This document shows positions 8,136 through 16,629 of a stretch of DNA of 64,000 bases, in pieces; positions within the stretch are counted from its first letter, which is position 1; every line of letters starts with the position of its first letter. This DNA is from Pseudonocardia sp. TRM90224 (GTDB taxonomy: Bacteria; Actinomycetota; Actinomycetes; Mycobacteriales; Pseudonocardiaceae). Made by a program: the position numbers and the translations under genes. The notes under the pieces were generated by a model. The model was not told where the DNA came from. It saw only the letters and a list, made by a program, of their open reading frames with translations, and did not search any database. Location of the stretch: positions 18,962 through 82,961 of the forward strand of contig NZ_JAJGSX010000039.1 in NCBI RefSeq assembly GCF_021245725.1, read 5' to 3'.

Positions 8136-9647
8136 ATGAGCCGCGAGTTCTCGACCGAATTCTTCAGCGCCCTGGAATCGTCGATCGGTCCCGACGGTGT
8201 CGACACGACGCCGGAGGCGTGCGCCCGCTATGGCAGCAACCGGCTGCCGGGTGGCGACCGGCAGGTCGCGGGAGTGGTCATGCCGGCCACGACGGCGGAC
8301 GTCGCCGCTGCGGTCCGGCTCGCCGGCGAGCACGGCATGACCTTGTGGCCGACCAGCACCGGTCAGAACCTCGGGCTGGGCGAGTTCTCGCCGGTCCGGT
8401 CGGGGCAGGTGGTGCTCCACCTCGGCAAGCGGATGAACCGCGTGCTCGACGTCGACGAGCGGCTGGGGTTCGCGGTCGTCGAGCCCGGTGTGACCTTCTG
8501 GCAGCTGCGCGCGGAGCTGCGGGCCCGCGGCGACAAGCTCATGCTCAGCTCCACGTCCGGCCCGCCGGAGGGCAGCATCCTCGGCAACGCGCTCGACCGC
8601 GGTGCCGGGTACACGCCGTACTTCGACCATTTCGGGATGCTGTGCGGGCTCGAGGTGGTGCTCGCCGACGGCTCGGTGCTGCACACCGGCGACGGGCTCC
8701 TGCCGGGCGCGGCCACCCGCTTCGTCAACAAGTCCGGTTTCGGGCCGCTCCTCGACGGCATGTTCTCGCAGTCCAACTTCGGGATCGCGACCCAGGCGGC
8801 GATCTGGCTGATGCCCCGGCCGCCTGCGGTGGTCGGGTTCGCGTTCACCTTCCCGGAGGACGACGACCTCGCCGAGATCATCGAGCTGGTCCGGCCGCTC
8901 AAGCTGTCCAACGCCGTGCCGACCTTGATCAAGGTGACGTCGGACGTCTACGCGTTCGGCACGCGGTGCACCTATCCGTTCGAGCGGACGGGAGGGGCGA
9001 TCCCGTTGCCCGACACCGTCCGGCGGGAGCTTCGTGAACAGCACGGGACGGGTGCGTGGACGGTCACCGGCGCGCTCTACGGCCCGAGCGCTGAGGCCGT
9101 CGCACCCGCGATCGAGCGGATCCGGGCGGTCTTCGAGGGCTCGGGTCGGGCCACCTACCATCCGCACGACCGGATGCTCGACGATCCGCTGCTCCGCATT
9201 CACCTCGACACCTTCAGCGGCGAACCGACCGACAGCGAGCTGGGCCTGCTGAACTGGCGCCCCGGCGGTGGCGCCACCTGGTTCCTCCCGGCCACCCCGA
9301 TGATCGGGGAGGTGGCGCAGCGCCAGCAGGAGCTCTCCCGGCGAATCCTCACCGAGCACGGATTCGAGTACGTCGTCGAGTTCGTCTGCGGGCCGCGCGC
9401 CGCGCGGGCGCTGCACATCATCCCGTTCGACCGCTCCGACCCGGCCGAGGTCGCGCGCATGAATGCGGCGTACGACGCGCTCGTGGCGGCCCACGACGCC
9501 GCCGGCTTCCCGATCGGGCGCACGCCCGTCGATCGGCAGGAGTGGGCGATGCAGCGGCTCCCGCAGTTCCAGGACGTCACGTCGAGGATCAAGGGCGCGC
9601 TGGACCCGCACGGGATCATCGCGCCGGGGAAGTACGGAATCCGGTGA
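8136..9647 (+). CDS. FAD-linked oxidase of the vanillyl-alcohol oxidase / 4-cresol dehydrogenase type, 503 aa
   Basis: Length and order fit the VAO family. The PCMH-type FAD domain has VVMPATTADVAAAVRLAGEHG (~48-68), then WPTSTGQNLGLG, the GSILGNALDRGAGYTPY segment at ~145-162 and FNKSGFG-like NKSGFGPLLDGMFSQSNFGI near 195-215. A C-terminal substrate domain ends GALDPHGIIAPGKYGIR, typical of this family. Such enzymes oxidise para-substituted phenols (p-cresol, eugenol, vanillyl alcohol). No cytochrome subunit gene is adjacent, so oxygen or an unlinked acceptor would be used. The exact phenol is not predictable. Confidence 0.88.
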   Translation: MSREFSTEFFSALESSIGPDGVDTTPEACARYGSNRLPGGDRQVAGVVMPATTADVAAAVRLAGEHGMTLWPTSTGQNLGLGEFSPVRSGQVVLHLGKRMNRVLDVDERLGFAVVEPGVTFWQLRAELRARGDKLMLSSTSGPPEGSILGNALDRGAGYTPYFDHFGMLCGLEVVLADGSVLHTGDGLLPGAATRFVNKSGFGPLLDGMFSQSNFGIATQAAIWLMPRPPAVVGFAFTFPEDDDLAEIIELVRPLKLSNAVPTLIKVTSDVYAFGTRCTYPFERTGGAIPLPDTVRRELREQHGTGAWTVTGALYGPSAEAVAPAIERIRAVFEGSGRATYHPHDRMLDDPLLRIHLDTFSGEPTDSELGLLNWRPGGGATWFLPATPMIGEVAQRQQELSRRILTEHGFEYVVEFVCGPRAARALHIIPFDRSDPAEVARMNAAYDALVAAHDAAGFPIGRTPVDRQEWAMQRLPQFQDVTSRIKGALDPHGIIAPGKYGIR

Positions 9648-9664
9648 CGCGAACTCGGGCCGGC

Positions 9665-12424
9665 TCACGCCCGGCGTTGCGCCCTCTTCGCGACGTAGGC
9701 GACCAGCTCGGTCCGGGAACGCACGTCGAGCTTCCGGTAAATGGTGGAGAGGTGGCGCTCCACCGACTTCCGTGAGAGGAAGAGCGCCGCCGCCACTTCG
9801 GGGTTGCTGTGTCCCTTCACGACGGAGAGGGCGACCTGCAGCTCCTGCGCGGTGAGGTCGTCGAGGCCCGGGGCGGCGGTGGACGTCTCGGCGGCGGGCG
9901 CGCCGGCGAGGGTGAGCGCGGAGCGCGTCTGGTCGATCCACGACGTGGCACGCAGGCGTTCGAAGGTGGCCAGCGCCTCCGTGAGCAGGCCGCGCGCCCG
10001 GGTGGGCTGGCGACGGCGCCGCCGCAGCAGGTGGTTGGCCCAGGCGAGCCGGGTGCGCGCCTCCTCGAACGGGATCTCGACGCGGTCGAGGCGCCGGAGC
10101 GCCCGAGCGAAGTGGTGATCGGCGGTGTCGCCGGTGGCGAGGATGCCGTGGCAGCGGGCAGCGACGGCGGCCGGCCACGCCAGCCCGGTGCCGGCGGCTC
10201 GACGATCGAGGTCGGCGAGCCGGCGCAGCGCGTCGTCGCGGCGGTTCGTGTGGATGAGCGCCTCGATGTGGTCGCCGTGCCACGGCACGGTCAGCGGACT
10301 CTCCAGACTGACCTCGGCGACCGCGACGGCGACCTTGTCGAGCCACGTGGCTGCGCCGCGGTGGTCGAGCCTGCCGAGCGCGTAGCGACCCCTGGCCGCG
10401 TCGGCGTAGACGGGGATGCAGTCGACCCCTCCGGTCAGACCGAGCTCGGCGGCGGACGCTGCAGTCGACATGGCGGTGTGGTCACCGCGGTTGGCGAGGA
10501 TCCAGGCGTACTTGACCATGGCGAACGATTCCGCGCCGAGCTGCCCGAGCTCACGGCCGAGCCGGATCGATTCGGCGGCGTCGGCGGCGGCGAGCGTCCA
10601 CGAGCCGGTCCAGTCGCCGAGCTCGCTGCGGTGGGCCAAGGCGTTGGGCAACGCTGCCGGCACCGACGAGTCGCGTGCGGTGTCGATGATCTGGTCGATG
10701 AGGACGCCGGACTGCTCGAACCGCTCCGCCCAGGTGAGCGACTGCGCCGCGTGGCAGAGCGCCGGCAACCAGGCGAGGTCGTGGTGCGGGGAGAGGTCGA
10801 TGCGCCCGCGGTCGAACAGCTCCACGCCGGCGGCGACGTCGCCGTTGAGGATCATGACGTGCGGGACGATGGGCCACGGCAACCGGTGCCGGCGCATGTC
10901 CGCGACGCTCAGCTGCTTCTGCGCGCGGGCGCCGACCTGGGCGGCGTCGCGCGGGCGGGCGCCCATGACCTCGAGCAGCGCCCATTCGAGCAGGAGGGTC
11001 GCCGCCCGCACCGGGTCGGAACCCTCGACGTCCGGCGCGGTATCGGCGAAGACGGCCCGGGCCTCGTCGAGGCGGCCCGACCACATCGCCGCGTGCGCGT
11101 ACGCGGCACGGGCATCGGCCCGCAGCCCCGCGTCGTCGCTCGCCGCGTAGGCCTCGCCCGCCCACGCCTCGGTGAGGTCGAGCCGGCCGGCGAGGCCGGC
11201 GGCGGCGCTGGCATCGAGCAGCCGTCGGGTGCGGTGCTCGGTGGCCGGGGACAGCTCGGCCGCCCGTCGCAGCGTGCGGGCCGCGGTGAGGTGCCCGCCT
11301 GCGCGCTGCGCTCGGCCCGCCGCGTGCTCCAGCCCCGCGGCGATGGCCTCGTCGGGGGCGTCGGCCGCGGCGGCGCGGTAGAGGATTCCCAGCCGCGGAT
11401 CGGCGGTGGCCGCCAACGCCGCGTAGGCGGCCGCTTTGACCGGCGGCGATGCGGCATCGACGATGGCGGCCCGCAGCAGCGGGTGGGTGAACTCGACCCG
11501 ACCTTCGACGAGGTCGACGATGCCGGCGGCCTCGGCGTGGTCGAGCAGCCCGGGATCGGCACCGGCCGCGCGGATCGCACGTCCGACCGTGGTGAGGTCC
11601 GAGTCGACGCAGACGGCCGCCACCAGCAGCGCCTGTCGCGTGGCCGGGTCGAGGCGCGTGATCCGGCTGCTGATCAGCCGGAGCAGGGCGCGCGCGCCCG
11701 CGTCCGGCGGCGGCAGCTGCGACTGCCCACGCAGCTGGGCCGCGGAGAGCGCGGCGACCAGCTCACGCGCGGCGAGCGGGTTCCCGTCGGAGGCAGCGGC
11801 GAGCTCCGCCGCAACCCGGGGAGCGATACCGACATCGGCGGCGAACGTGGTCAGCAGCACCCGGCTCTCGGCCGTCGAGAGCCGCTCCAGCTCCAGCTCC
11901 GGCAGCGGTGCCAGCGCCGCCGCGGCGTCCTCGTGCGTCCTGACCGTCATCAGCAGGAGCACGGGCTGATCGGCCAGCCGCCGCCCCACGAAGAGCAGCG
12001 TGTCGCGGGAGGTCGGGTCGAGCCAGTGCGCGTCGTCGACGACCAGCAGCAGCGGCGTGTCCTCGGCGACGAAGGTGATCAGGCTGTGCACCGCGGTGCA
12101 GATCGCGTACGAGCTGGTGACCGGTGGCTGACCGACCTGCCCGGCCACGGCACGAAGCACCGCGGCCTGCTGGCGGGGAAGTTGCTCGACGGCGTGCGGG
12201 AACACCCTGATCAGCTCGCCCAGACCGGAGCACGCCAGCTCGACCTCGGACTCCACACCGCGCAGCGTGACCACCGTGTAGCCGTTCGATCGTTGCGCCA
12301 CGTCGCTGACCAGCGCCGACTTCCCGATCCCCGGCTCGCCGCGCACGACCAGCGCGCCACCGGAGCCCGCCTGTGCCTGGCGGAGCAGCTCCCCGATGTG
12401 CGCCCGCTCCACCGCCCGTCCCAC
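9665..12424 (-). CDS. large ATP-binding LuxR-family regulator (LAL/MalT-like), about 919 aa
   Basis: The start is set at GTG 12424 (VGRAVERAHIGELL), which matches how family members begin; the ribosome site is poor, so an upstream GTG is possible. It has a P-loop GEPGIGKSAL at about residues 29-38, Walker B LLLVVDDAHWLD near 125, and a long helical TPR-like middle. A C-terminal LuxR HTH (LTAQELQVALSVVKGHSN ... SRKSVERHLSTIYRKLDV) covers the last ~65 residues. Such proteins activate secondary-metabolite or catabolic genes. The only directly adjacent candidate targets are damaged flavoenzyme fragments upstream and the VAO oxidase convergent with it. Confidence 0.85.
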   Translation of the reverse strand: MGRAVERAHIGELLRQAQAGSGGALVVRGEPGIGKSALVSDVAQRSNGYTVVTLRGVESEVELACSGLGELIRVFPHAVEQLPRQQAAVLRAVAGQVGQPPVTSSYAICTAVHSLITFVAEDTPLLLVVDDAHWLDPTSRDTLLFVGRRLADQPVLLLMTVRTHEDAAAALAPLPELELERLSTAESRVLLTTFAADVGIAPRVAAELAAASDGNPLAARELVAALSAAQLRGQSQLPPPDAGARALLRLISSRITRLDPATRQALLVAAVCVDSDLTTVGRAIRAAGADPGLLDHAEAAGIVDLVEGRVEFTHPLLRAAIVDAASPPVKAAAYAALAATADPRLGILYRAAAADAPDEAIAAGLEHAAGRAQRAGGHLTAARTLRRAAELSPATEHRTRRLLDASAAAGLAGRLDLTEAWAGEAYAASDDAGLRADARAAYAHAAMWSGRLDEARAVFADTAPDVEGSDPVRAATLLLEWALLEVMGARPRDAAQVGARAQKQLSVADMRRHRLPWPIVPHVMILNGDVAAGVELFDRGRIDLSPHHDLAWLPALCHAAQSLTWAERFEQSGVLIDQIIDTARDSSVPAALPNALAHRSELGDWTGSWTLAAADAAESIRLGRELGQLGAESFAMVKYAWILANRGDHTAMSTAASAAELGLTGGVDCIPVYADAARGRYALGRLDHRGAATWLDKVAVAVAEVSLESPLTVPWHGDHIEALIHTNRRDDALRRLADLDRRAAGTGLAWPAAVAARCHGILATGDTADHHFARALRRLDRVEIPFEEARTRLAWANHLLRRRRRQPTRARGLLTEALATFERLRATSWIDQTRSALTLAGAPAAETSTAAPGLDDLTAQELQVALSVVKGHSNPEVAAALFLSRKSVERHLSTIYRKLDVRSRTELVAYVAKRAQRRA

Positions 12425-12489
12425 GATCCCGCCGCCGCGGCGCAGCGTCCCGACGGCGTGCAGTTCGCGCCGTCGTTTCGCTTGGGGAT

Positions 12490-12581
12490 CGCCGTTGCGG
12501 GCCGTCACGGTGGTCGCCGCGGAGCCGGCGAAGCCACCTCCGACGACGGCGACGTCCCACCGCGGCCCGCTCCGGCATCCA
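12490..12581 (-). pseudogene. remnant of an FAD-dependent oxidoreductase N-terminus
   Basis: Reading the minus strand after the stop of the chimeric gene, ATGGATGCCGGAGCGGGC gives MDAGAGRG. With a one-base shift it continues as WDVAVVGGGFAGSAATTV, then TARNG. That is the first beta-strand, GxGxxG dinucleotide loop and helix of an FAD monooxygenase or geranylgeranyl-reductase-like protein. The similarity stops where the LuxR N-terminal region begins. It looks like the surviving first ~30 codons of a deleted gene, but a segment this short could be coincidence. Confidence 0.4.
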
Positions 12582-13976
12582 TCAGATCGACTCCGGGCCT
12601 GCCGGTCGGATGTTCTGGTTGACGTGGAACGTGTTGTCGGGGTCGTAGCGGCGCTTGACCTGCGCGAGCCGGTCGTGGTTCGCCCCGTAGGCCGCGCGGA
12701 CGCGGTCGGGGCCCTCGTCCATGAGGAAGTTGACGTAGGCGCCGCCCGCGGACATGGGGTGCAGCTGCTCCCAGTAGTCGCGGGTCCACTGCGTGATCGC
12801 GGCGTTGTTGGCGGGGTCGGGGTCGACGCCGACGATGACGCCCGCCCAGCCGCCGTTGCGGTGGGGGAACGCGGTCGCACCGACGTCGACGCGGCTCGCG
12901 GCGCCGTCGAAGGGGTAGAGGTGCATCGTGGAGTGCCCGGTCGGGAGCAACTCGCCGAACCGGCAGTGGACGTCGATCGCCTCGTCGGTGATCTCGTCGA
13001 AGACGTCCGCGCGCCAGTACCACTGCAGGCCGGCGGGGTACAGCGGGTCGAAGGCGCTCTGCAGGACGTTGAACGGCATCTCCTGCAGCCCGACGACCAG
13101 CGGGGAGCCGAAGGTGCGGATCGGCTCCAGCACCTGGTCGGCCTGCTCGTGCGCACCGGTGTAGCACCACACGATCGCGCAGGCCTTGCGTCCCCACAGC
13201 TCCTCCGGGAACGGCGGTGCGCCCGGGATGGTGATCAGGCCGATCCAGCCGCTCAGCTCCTCCGGCAACGACGGCAGGAGCTCGCGGTACCAGCGCATCA
13301 CGGCGGCGGTGTCGGCGATGTCGTAGAGCACGGGCCCGCCGATGATCGTCCCGCTCTCGCCGATCGGGTGGCAGCGGAACGTGACGGAGGTGACGACGCC
13401 GAAGTTGCCGCCGCCGCCGCGCAGCGCCCAGAAGAGGTCGGGGTGAGAGCTCTCGCTCGCGGTCACGAAGCTGCCGTCGGCGAGCACGACGTCGGCGGAG
13501 ACCAGGTTGTCGACGGTGAGGGCGGCCGGCGATCCCTGGTCGAGAGCGTGCAGCACCGCGGTCAGGTCGTCGCCGCGGAAGCGGGCGATGGCGGCCTTCC
13601 CGTGGCGCAGCACACCGGCGAGGTCGCCGTTTTCGACGCCGGCCACCGCGGCTTCGCGTTCGCGCATGAACGCGCTGACGTCGACCTCGCAAGTGGGGCT
13701 GTCCTGCCAGCACAGGTCCCTGCTGGCCACGACGAGCGCGGGGTCGTCGCGCAGGACCTGGCGCAGGAGGTGCAGCTCGCGGCGCAGGTTGGTGAGCGCC
13801 TGCGCGTCCGACGAGTCGGGCCAGAACAACGCGGCGATGCGTTGCCGGGACTGGGCAGCTCCTGCGTGCACGGCGAGGAAGCCCACGAGCGCGGCGGTGT
13901 GCGTGGAACGGGTGCTGACGGCGCCCGGTCCGCCGTCCGTCAACGACTGATCACCGAGCAGGACGACAACGATCAC
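12582..13976 (-). pseudogene. chimeric ORF: SARP-type regulator N-terminus fused to an FAD-linked oxidase C-terminus, 464 aa
   Basis: GTG 13976 lies behind the excellent ribosome site GGGAGGAGGCCGAC. Residues 1-~137 are the winged-helix start of an AfsR/SARP-like regulator (LLGDQSLTDGG, RQRIAALFWPDSSDAQALTN, LCWQDSPTCEVDV). From about residue 150 the protein is a BBE-type FAD oxidase: LTVDNLVSADVVLADG, DLFWALRGGGGNFGVV, ending RRYDPDNTFHVNQNIRP. The regulator lacks its BTAD and ATPase parts. The oxidase lacks the first ~130 residues that carry the FAD pyrophosphate loop and covalent sites. The reading frame is intact across the join near 13,520-13,560. A deletion fusing two genes is the simplest explanation; activity of either half is doubtful. 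Confidence 0.75.
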
Positions 13977-14083
13977 GTCGGCCTCCTCCCGATCGGCCGA
14001 CCGGGCGTCCGACCAGCCATGCCTACGTAGATTGACGAATACCGGGGGCGCCCCGCAGATACATCGTTTTCGTGCTCGGGCAA

Positions 14084-14917
14084 CTACTTCGCGATCGGCT
14101 TCATGCAGATGGCCGTGCCGGTTGTCGTGACCCCGCGCTTGCCCTCCCAATAGGAACGGGTGGTTTCGGGGTACGCGACGCACGCCGTGGTGCCGCCGTC
14201 GCTTTCGGTCACCCCGTCGACCCGGCCGAGGACGACGAACGCCGCCTCGGGCGCCGCGCAGTCGACCTTGGTGATCTCGTCCGCGTCCTTCGCGCCGGTC
14301 AGGCAGTCGCCGACGCCGGCGCTGCCGGCCGAGGAACGGGCCGCCGAGATACCGAAAACGATGAGTGCGGCGAACCCGCCGGCCAGCACGACCATCAAGA
14401 TCGCCCCGGTCCGCTTCTTGCGCCTCTCCGCGGCTGCGGCGGGGTCGTCCATCGGCTCCGAAGGCGGCGGTGTGGACGGGCCGCTCCGAGGATCGCGCGG
14501 GTCGCCGGGCCGGTGGGGCGGGGGCCCGGGCGGGGCCGGGTGGCGCACGTCGGGCGGGTTGGGCGGCCGGCGCTGCGGCGGTGCGGGGGGCCGGTGGTGC
14601 GGCACGCCTGGCGCATGCGGCATACCGGTCGAGCCGGGACCGGGGCGCGCGTGTGGGCGTCCGGCGGGCGGGCCGCCGATGGTCTGTGCTCTCCAGCCGA
14701 CCGGCGCCGGCCGGCTGGAGGATCCTCGCCCGCCCGGCGCGACCGGGTGGGGCGGCCGGGCCGCCTGCGCCGCCCGGAAGGTCTGGCCGGGCGGTTCGGA
14801 GAGGTTCACGGTGGGCTCGCTCGCCGCAACCTCGACGTCGGGCGCGGCCCTGCCGTCGACGACCGGGAGGGGCTGCAGCGGGTGGGGTGGTGGGACGTTG
14901 CTCCGACCGTCGCTCAT
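14084..14917 (-). CDS. Pro-rich single-pass membrane protein, 277 aa
   Basis: ATG 14917 has AGGAGACGG at good spacing; the ATG just before it is too close. Residues 1-~160 are a low-complexity Pro/Arg/Gly-rich cytoplasmic region. A KKRTGAILMVVLAGGF transmembrane segment follows near 175-195, then an ~80-residue exported domain with four cysteines (VGDCLTGA, KVDCAAPEA, TTACVAYP, TAICMKP). Such Pro-rich heads with a small LppU-like C-terminal domain are common in actinobacteria and have no known function. Two disulfides are likely outside the membrane. Confidence 0.75.
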   Translation of the reverse strand: MSDGRSNVPPPHPLQPLPVVDGRAAPDVEVAASEPTVNLSEPPGQTFRAAQAARPPHPVAPGGRGSSSRPAPVGWRAQTIGGPPAGRPHARPGPGSTGMPHAPGVPHHRPPAPPQRRPPNPPDVRHPAPPGPPPHRPGDPRDPRSGPSTPPPSEPMDDPAAAAERRKKRTGAILMVVLAGGFAALIVFGISAARSSAGSAGVGDCLTGAKDADEITKVDCAAPEAAFVVLGRVDGVTESDGGTTACVAYPETTRSYWEGKRGVTTTGTAICMKPIAK

Positions 14918-15011
14918 CATCCGTCTCCTGACCGGTGGTGTGGGGCTGCAAGCACTGTCACCGTCAGGCCCGATCGTGCCCATGGCGGCGGCGATAGGTT
15001 TTCGACGCACG

Positions 15012-15040
15012 CTGTCAGGCGAATCGCTGCAGCCACCGCG
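15012..15040 (+). repeat. CTGTCAGG(T/C)GAATCGC repeat, short copy
   Basis: CTGTCAGGCGAATCGCTGCA followed by GCCACCGCG matches the first 29 bases of the family seen at 3889 and 63884. Confidence 0.7.
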
Positions 15041-15068
15041 AGCAGCAGCTCACCCCGGGGTTGGGGGA

Positions 15069-15123
15069 GGGCAGGAAAGCCACTTTCCGGTCCTCACAGG
15101 GCAGGAAAGTGGCTTTCCTGCCC
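15069..15123 (+). repeat. tandem double-hairpin intergenic repeat, copy 2
   Basis: Two GGGCAGGAAAG-based hairpins joined by TCACA, with one variant base (CCGGTCCTCACA). It lies downstream of the minus-strand nitrilase. Confidence 0.9.
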
Positions 15124-15149
15124 TACACACACCCGGGGCGCGCCGTGGG

Positions 15150-15209
15150 CCACATGGAACCGTGTGGTCGTCACGGAGCCCTGTGGATCAACCACAGGGT
15201 TCCATGAGG
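15150..15209. repeat. CCACATGGAACC palindrome, copy 1
   Basis: CCACATGGAACCGTGTGG at 15150-15167 pairs with CCACAGGGTTCCATGAGG at 15192-15209. A nested CCCTGTGG/CCACAGGG pair lies inside. A second copy is at 24411-24470. Confidence 0.8.
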
Positions 15210-15244
15210 CGACCCCGGCCGACCTGTGCAACGTCGAGCCAGGG

Positions 15245-15275
15245 GCTGCGGCGATTCACCTGACAGCCACTTTCC
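15245..15275 (-). repeat. CTGTCAGGTGAATCGC repeat, inverted short copy
   Basis: GCTGCGGCGATTCACCTGAC followed by AGCCACTTTCCTG is the reverse complement of the repeat start, as in the copy ending at 52783. Confidence 0.7.
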
Positions 15276-15352
15276 TGGTACCGCCGCGGCTGGGTTGGGA
15301 TACGTCCTGCCCTTCCCGGACAGGCCCGCCGGCCTAGCCGCAGCCGCGCCCC

Positions 15353-16456
15353 TTACCGCGGATCGTCCGCCGGAGTGTCGGGTGCATGAGTCGTGGGCCT
15401 GTTCGGCTCTCCGTTCGAGTTCGCCTCTCCCCGAGGTCGCGGTGTGTCGGCGCCAGGTCTGGCGTGGGAGCGGGGTTCGGCCGCAGGCCGCCGGGTTCCG
15501 TGCATCTGGACGACCGGACGGCGCGGCTCGGTGTTGAGGAGCAGTTGCGCCACGTCGGGGCGGCCGTAGTGGCCCGTGGGGTCGAGCAGTGACTTCGCCA
15601 GTGGCAGCAGGCCGAGGTCGATGTCGGCGAGCACGAGGCCTTCCTGCCGCGGGCTGAGCGTCCGGCCGATCGGGCGGCCGTCGGGGGCGAACACCTGTGC
15701 GAAGCCTCCGCTTCCCCCGCAGAGCAGGGCGGCCTTCTCCCCGTCGCCCTGAGCGAAGAGCGTGAGGCCGGCCTCGCCGAGCATGGTCGTGGCCGCGACG
15801 ACGTAGCAGCCGCCCTCCAGGGCGTAGACCTGGCTCACCCGCAGGTTGGCCTCATGGCTTAGCGCATACACGAGCTCCGGCTCGGCGAGGTTCGGCCAGC
15901 TCGCCACGTGGACCTGCTCGCCCATGCCGTACATCGCCGCCCTGAGGAGCGGCTGGAGGTGCTCCCAGCAGTTGAGGGCGCCGATCCGGCCGACGCCCGG
16001 CATATCGCGGACGACGAGGTCCGACCCGTCGCCCTCGCCGAAGACGGACCGCTCGACGTGCGTCGGCTTGATCTTCCGCCGGGTCGCGACGACCTCGCCG
16101 TCGCGACCGAACAGGAACTGCGCCATGTAGATCGAGCCACCTGCGCGCTCGCTCGCGCCGAGCACAACGTTGATCGAGTTGTCCGCCGCGGCCTTCCGCA
16201 GGCGCTCGAAGCGGGCATCGCCCACGACGATGGAGTTCTCGTGGTAGCGCTGGACGAACTGGGTGCCCCAGAGCGGGCTGCCGATCCAGATCCATGCCGG
16301 GTAGCCCGGGATCCACGCCTCGGGGAACGCGACCAGCGACGCACCCGCGGTGGCGGCGTCGCCGATGATCCCGATGGCCTTCTCGGTGCTGGCATCCGCA
16401 TCGAGCCACACCGGCTCGGCCTGCACAGCAGCAGCAACGAAACTGTTCGTGGTCAT
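15353..16456 (-). CDS. nitrilase (carbon-nitrogen hydrolase superfamily), 367 aa
   Basis: The full Glu-Lys-Cys triad is visible: FPEAWIPGYP (Glu46), RRKIKPTHVER (Lys130) and ALNCWEHLQP (Cys163). CWEH after the nucleophile is characteristic of true nitrilases and cyanide-degrading enzymes, which convert R-CN to the carboxylic acid and ammonia in the cytoplasm. Length is normal; the last ~60 residues are a Pro/Arg-rich tail as in other nitrilases. ATG 16456 has a weak GAGAGCGAG site. The divergent AraC gene 173 bases away is the likely regulator, a common arrangement for nitrilases. The nitrile is not predictable. Confidence 0.9.
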   Translation of the reverse strand: MTTNSFVAAAVQAEPVWLDADASTEKAIGIIGDAATAGASLVAFPEAWIPGYPAWIWIGSPLWGTQFVQRYHENSIVVGDARFERLRKAAADNSINVVLGASERAGGSIYMAQFLFGRDGEVVATRRKIKPTHVERSVFGEGDGSDLVVRDMPGVGRIGALNCWEHLQPLLRAAMYGMGEQVHVASWPNLAEPELVYALSHEANLRVSQVYALEGGCYVVAATTMLGEAGLTLFAQGDGEKAALLCGGSGGFAQVFAPDGRPIGRTLSPRQEGLVLADIDLGLLPLAKSLLDPTGHYGRPDVAQLLLNTEPRRPVVQMHGTRRPAAEPRSHARPGADTPRPRGEANSNGEPNRPTTHAPDTPADDPR

Positions 16457-16629
16457 CGCACTCGCTCTCGCCGGAAGACGGTGCGCGACGCTAGCCGTGG
16501 ACCCGCGACGGCAGGGGTGCGGGAGTGCACGGGGTCCGGTGCTGGAGCGCACGATCATCGGGAGGCGGGTCGAGCACACGGTAACCTCGCCCACGTCCAT
16601 GATCGATCCGCGCCTGCACGGAGTCACGT

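Larger units (their letters stand above)
14918..15352. other. intergenic region packed with repeats
   Basis: About 430 bases between the membrane-protein start and the nitrilase end. They hold two short CTGTCAGG-type copies facing each other, a double hairpin and a CCACATGGAACC palindrome. I see no gene. Confidence 0.7.

Noticed and set aside
12424..13156. Extension of the LuxR protein upstream to 13156
   Set aside because: That part is antisense-like or out of frame with the FAD oxidase end and shows only Ser/Thr/Arg-rich noise apart from the short FAD fingerprint listed as a remnant.
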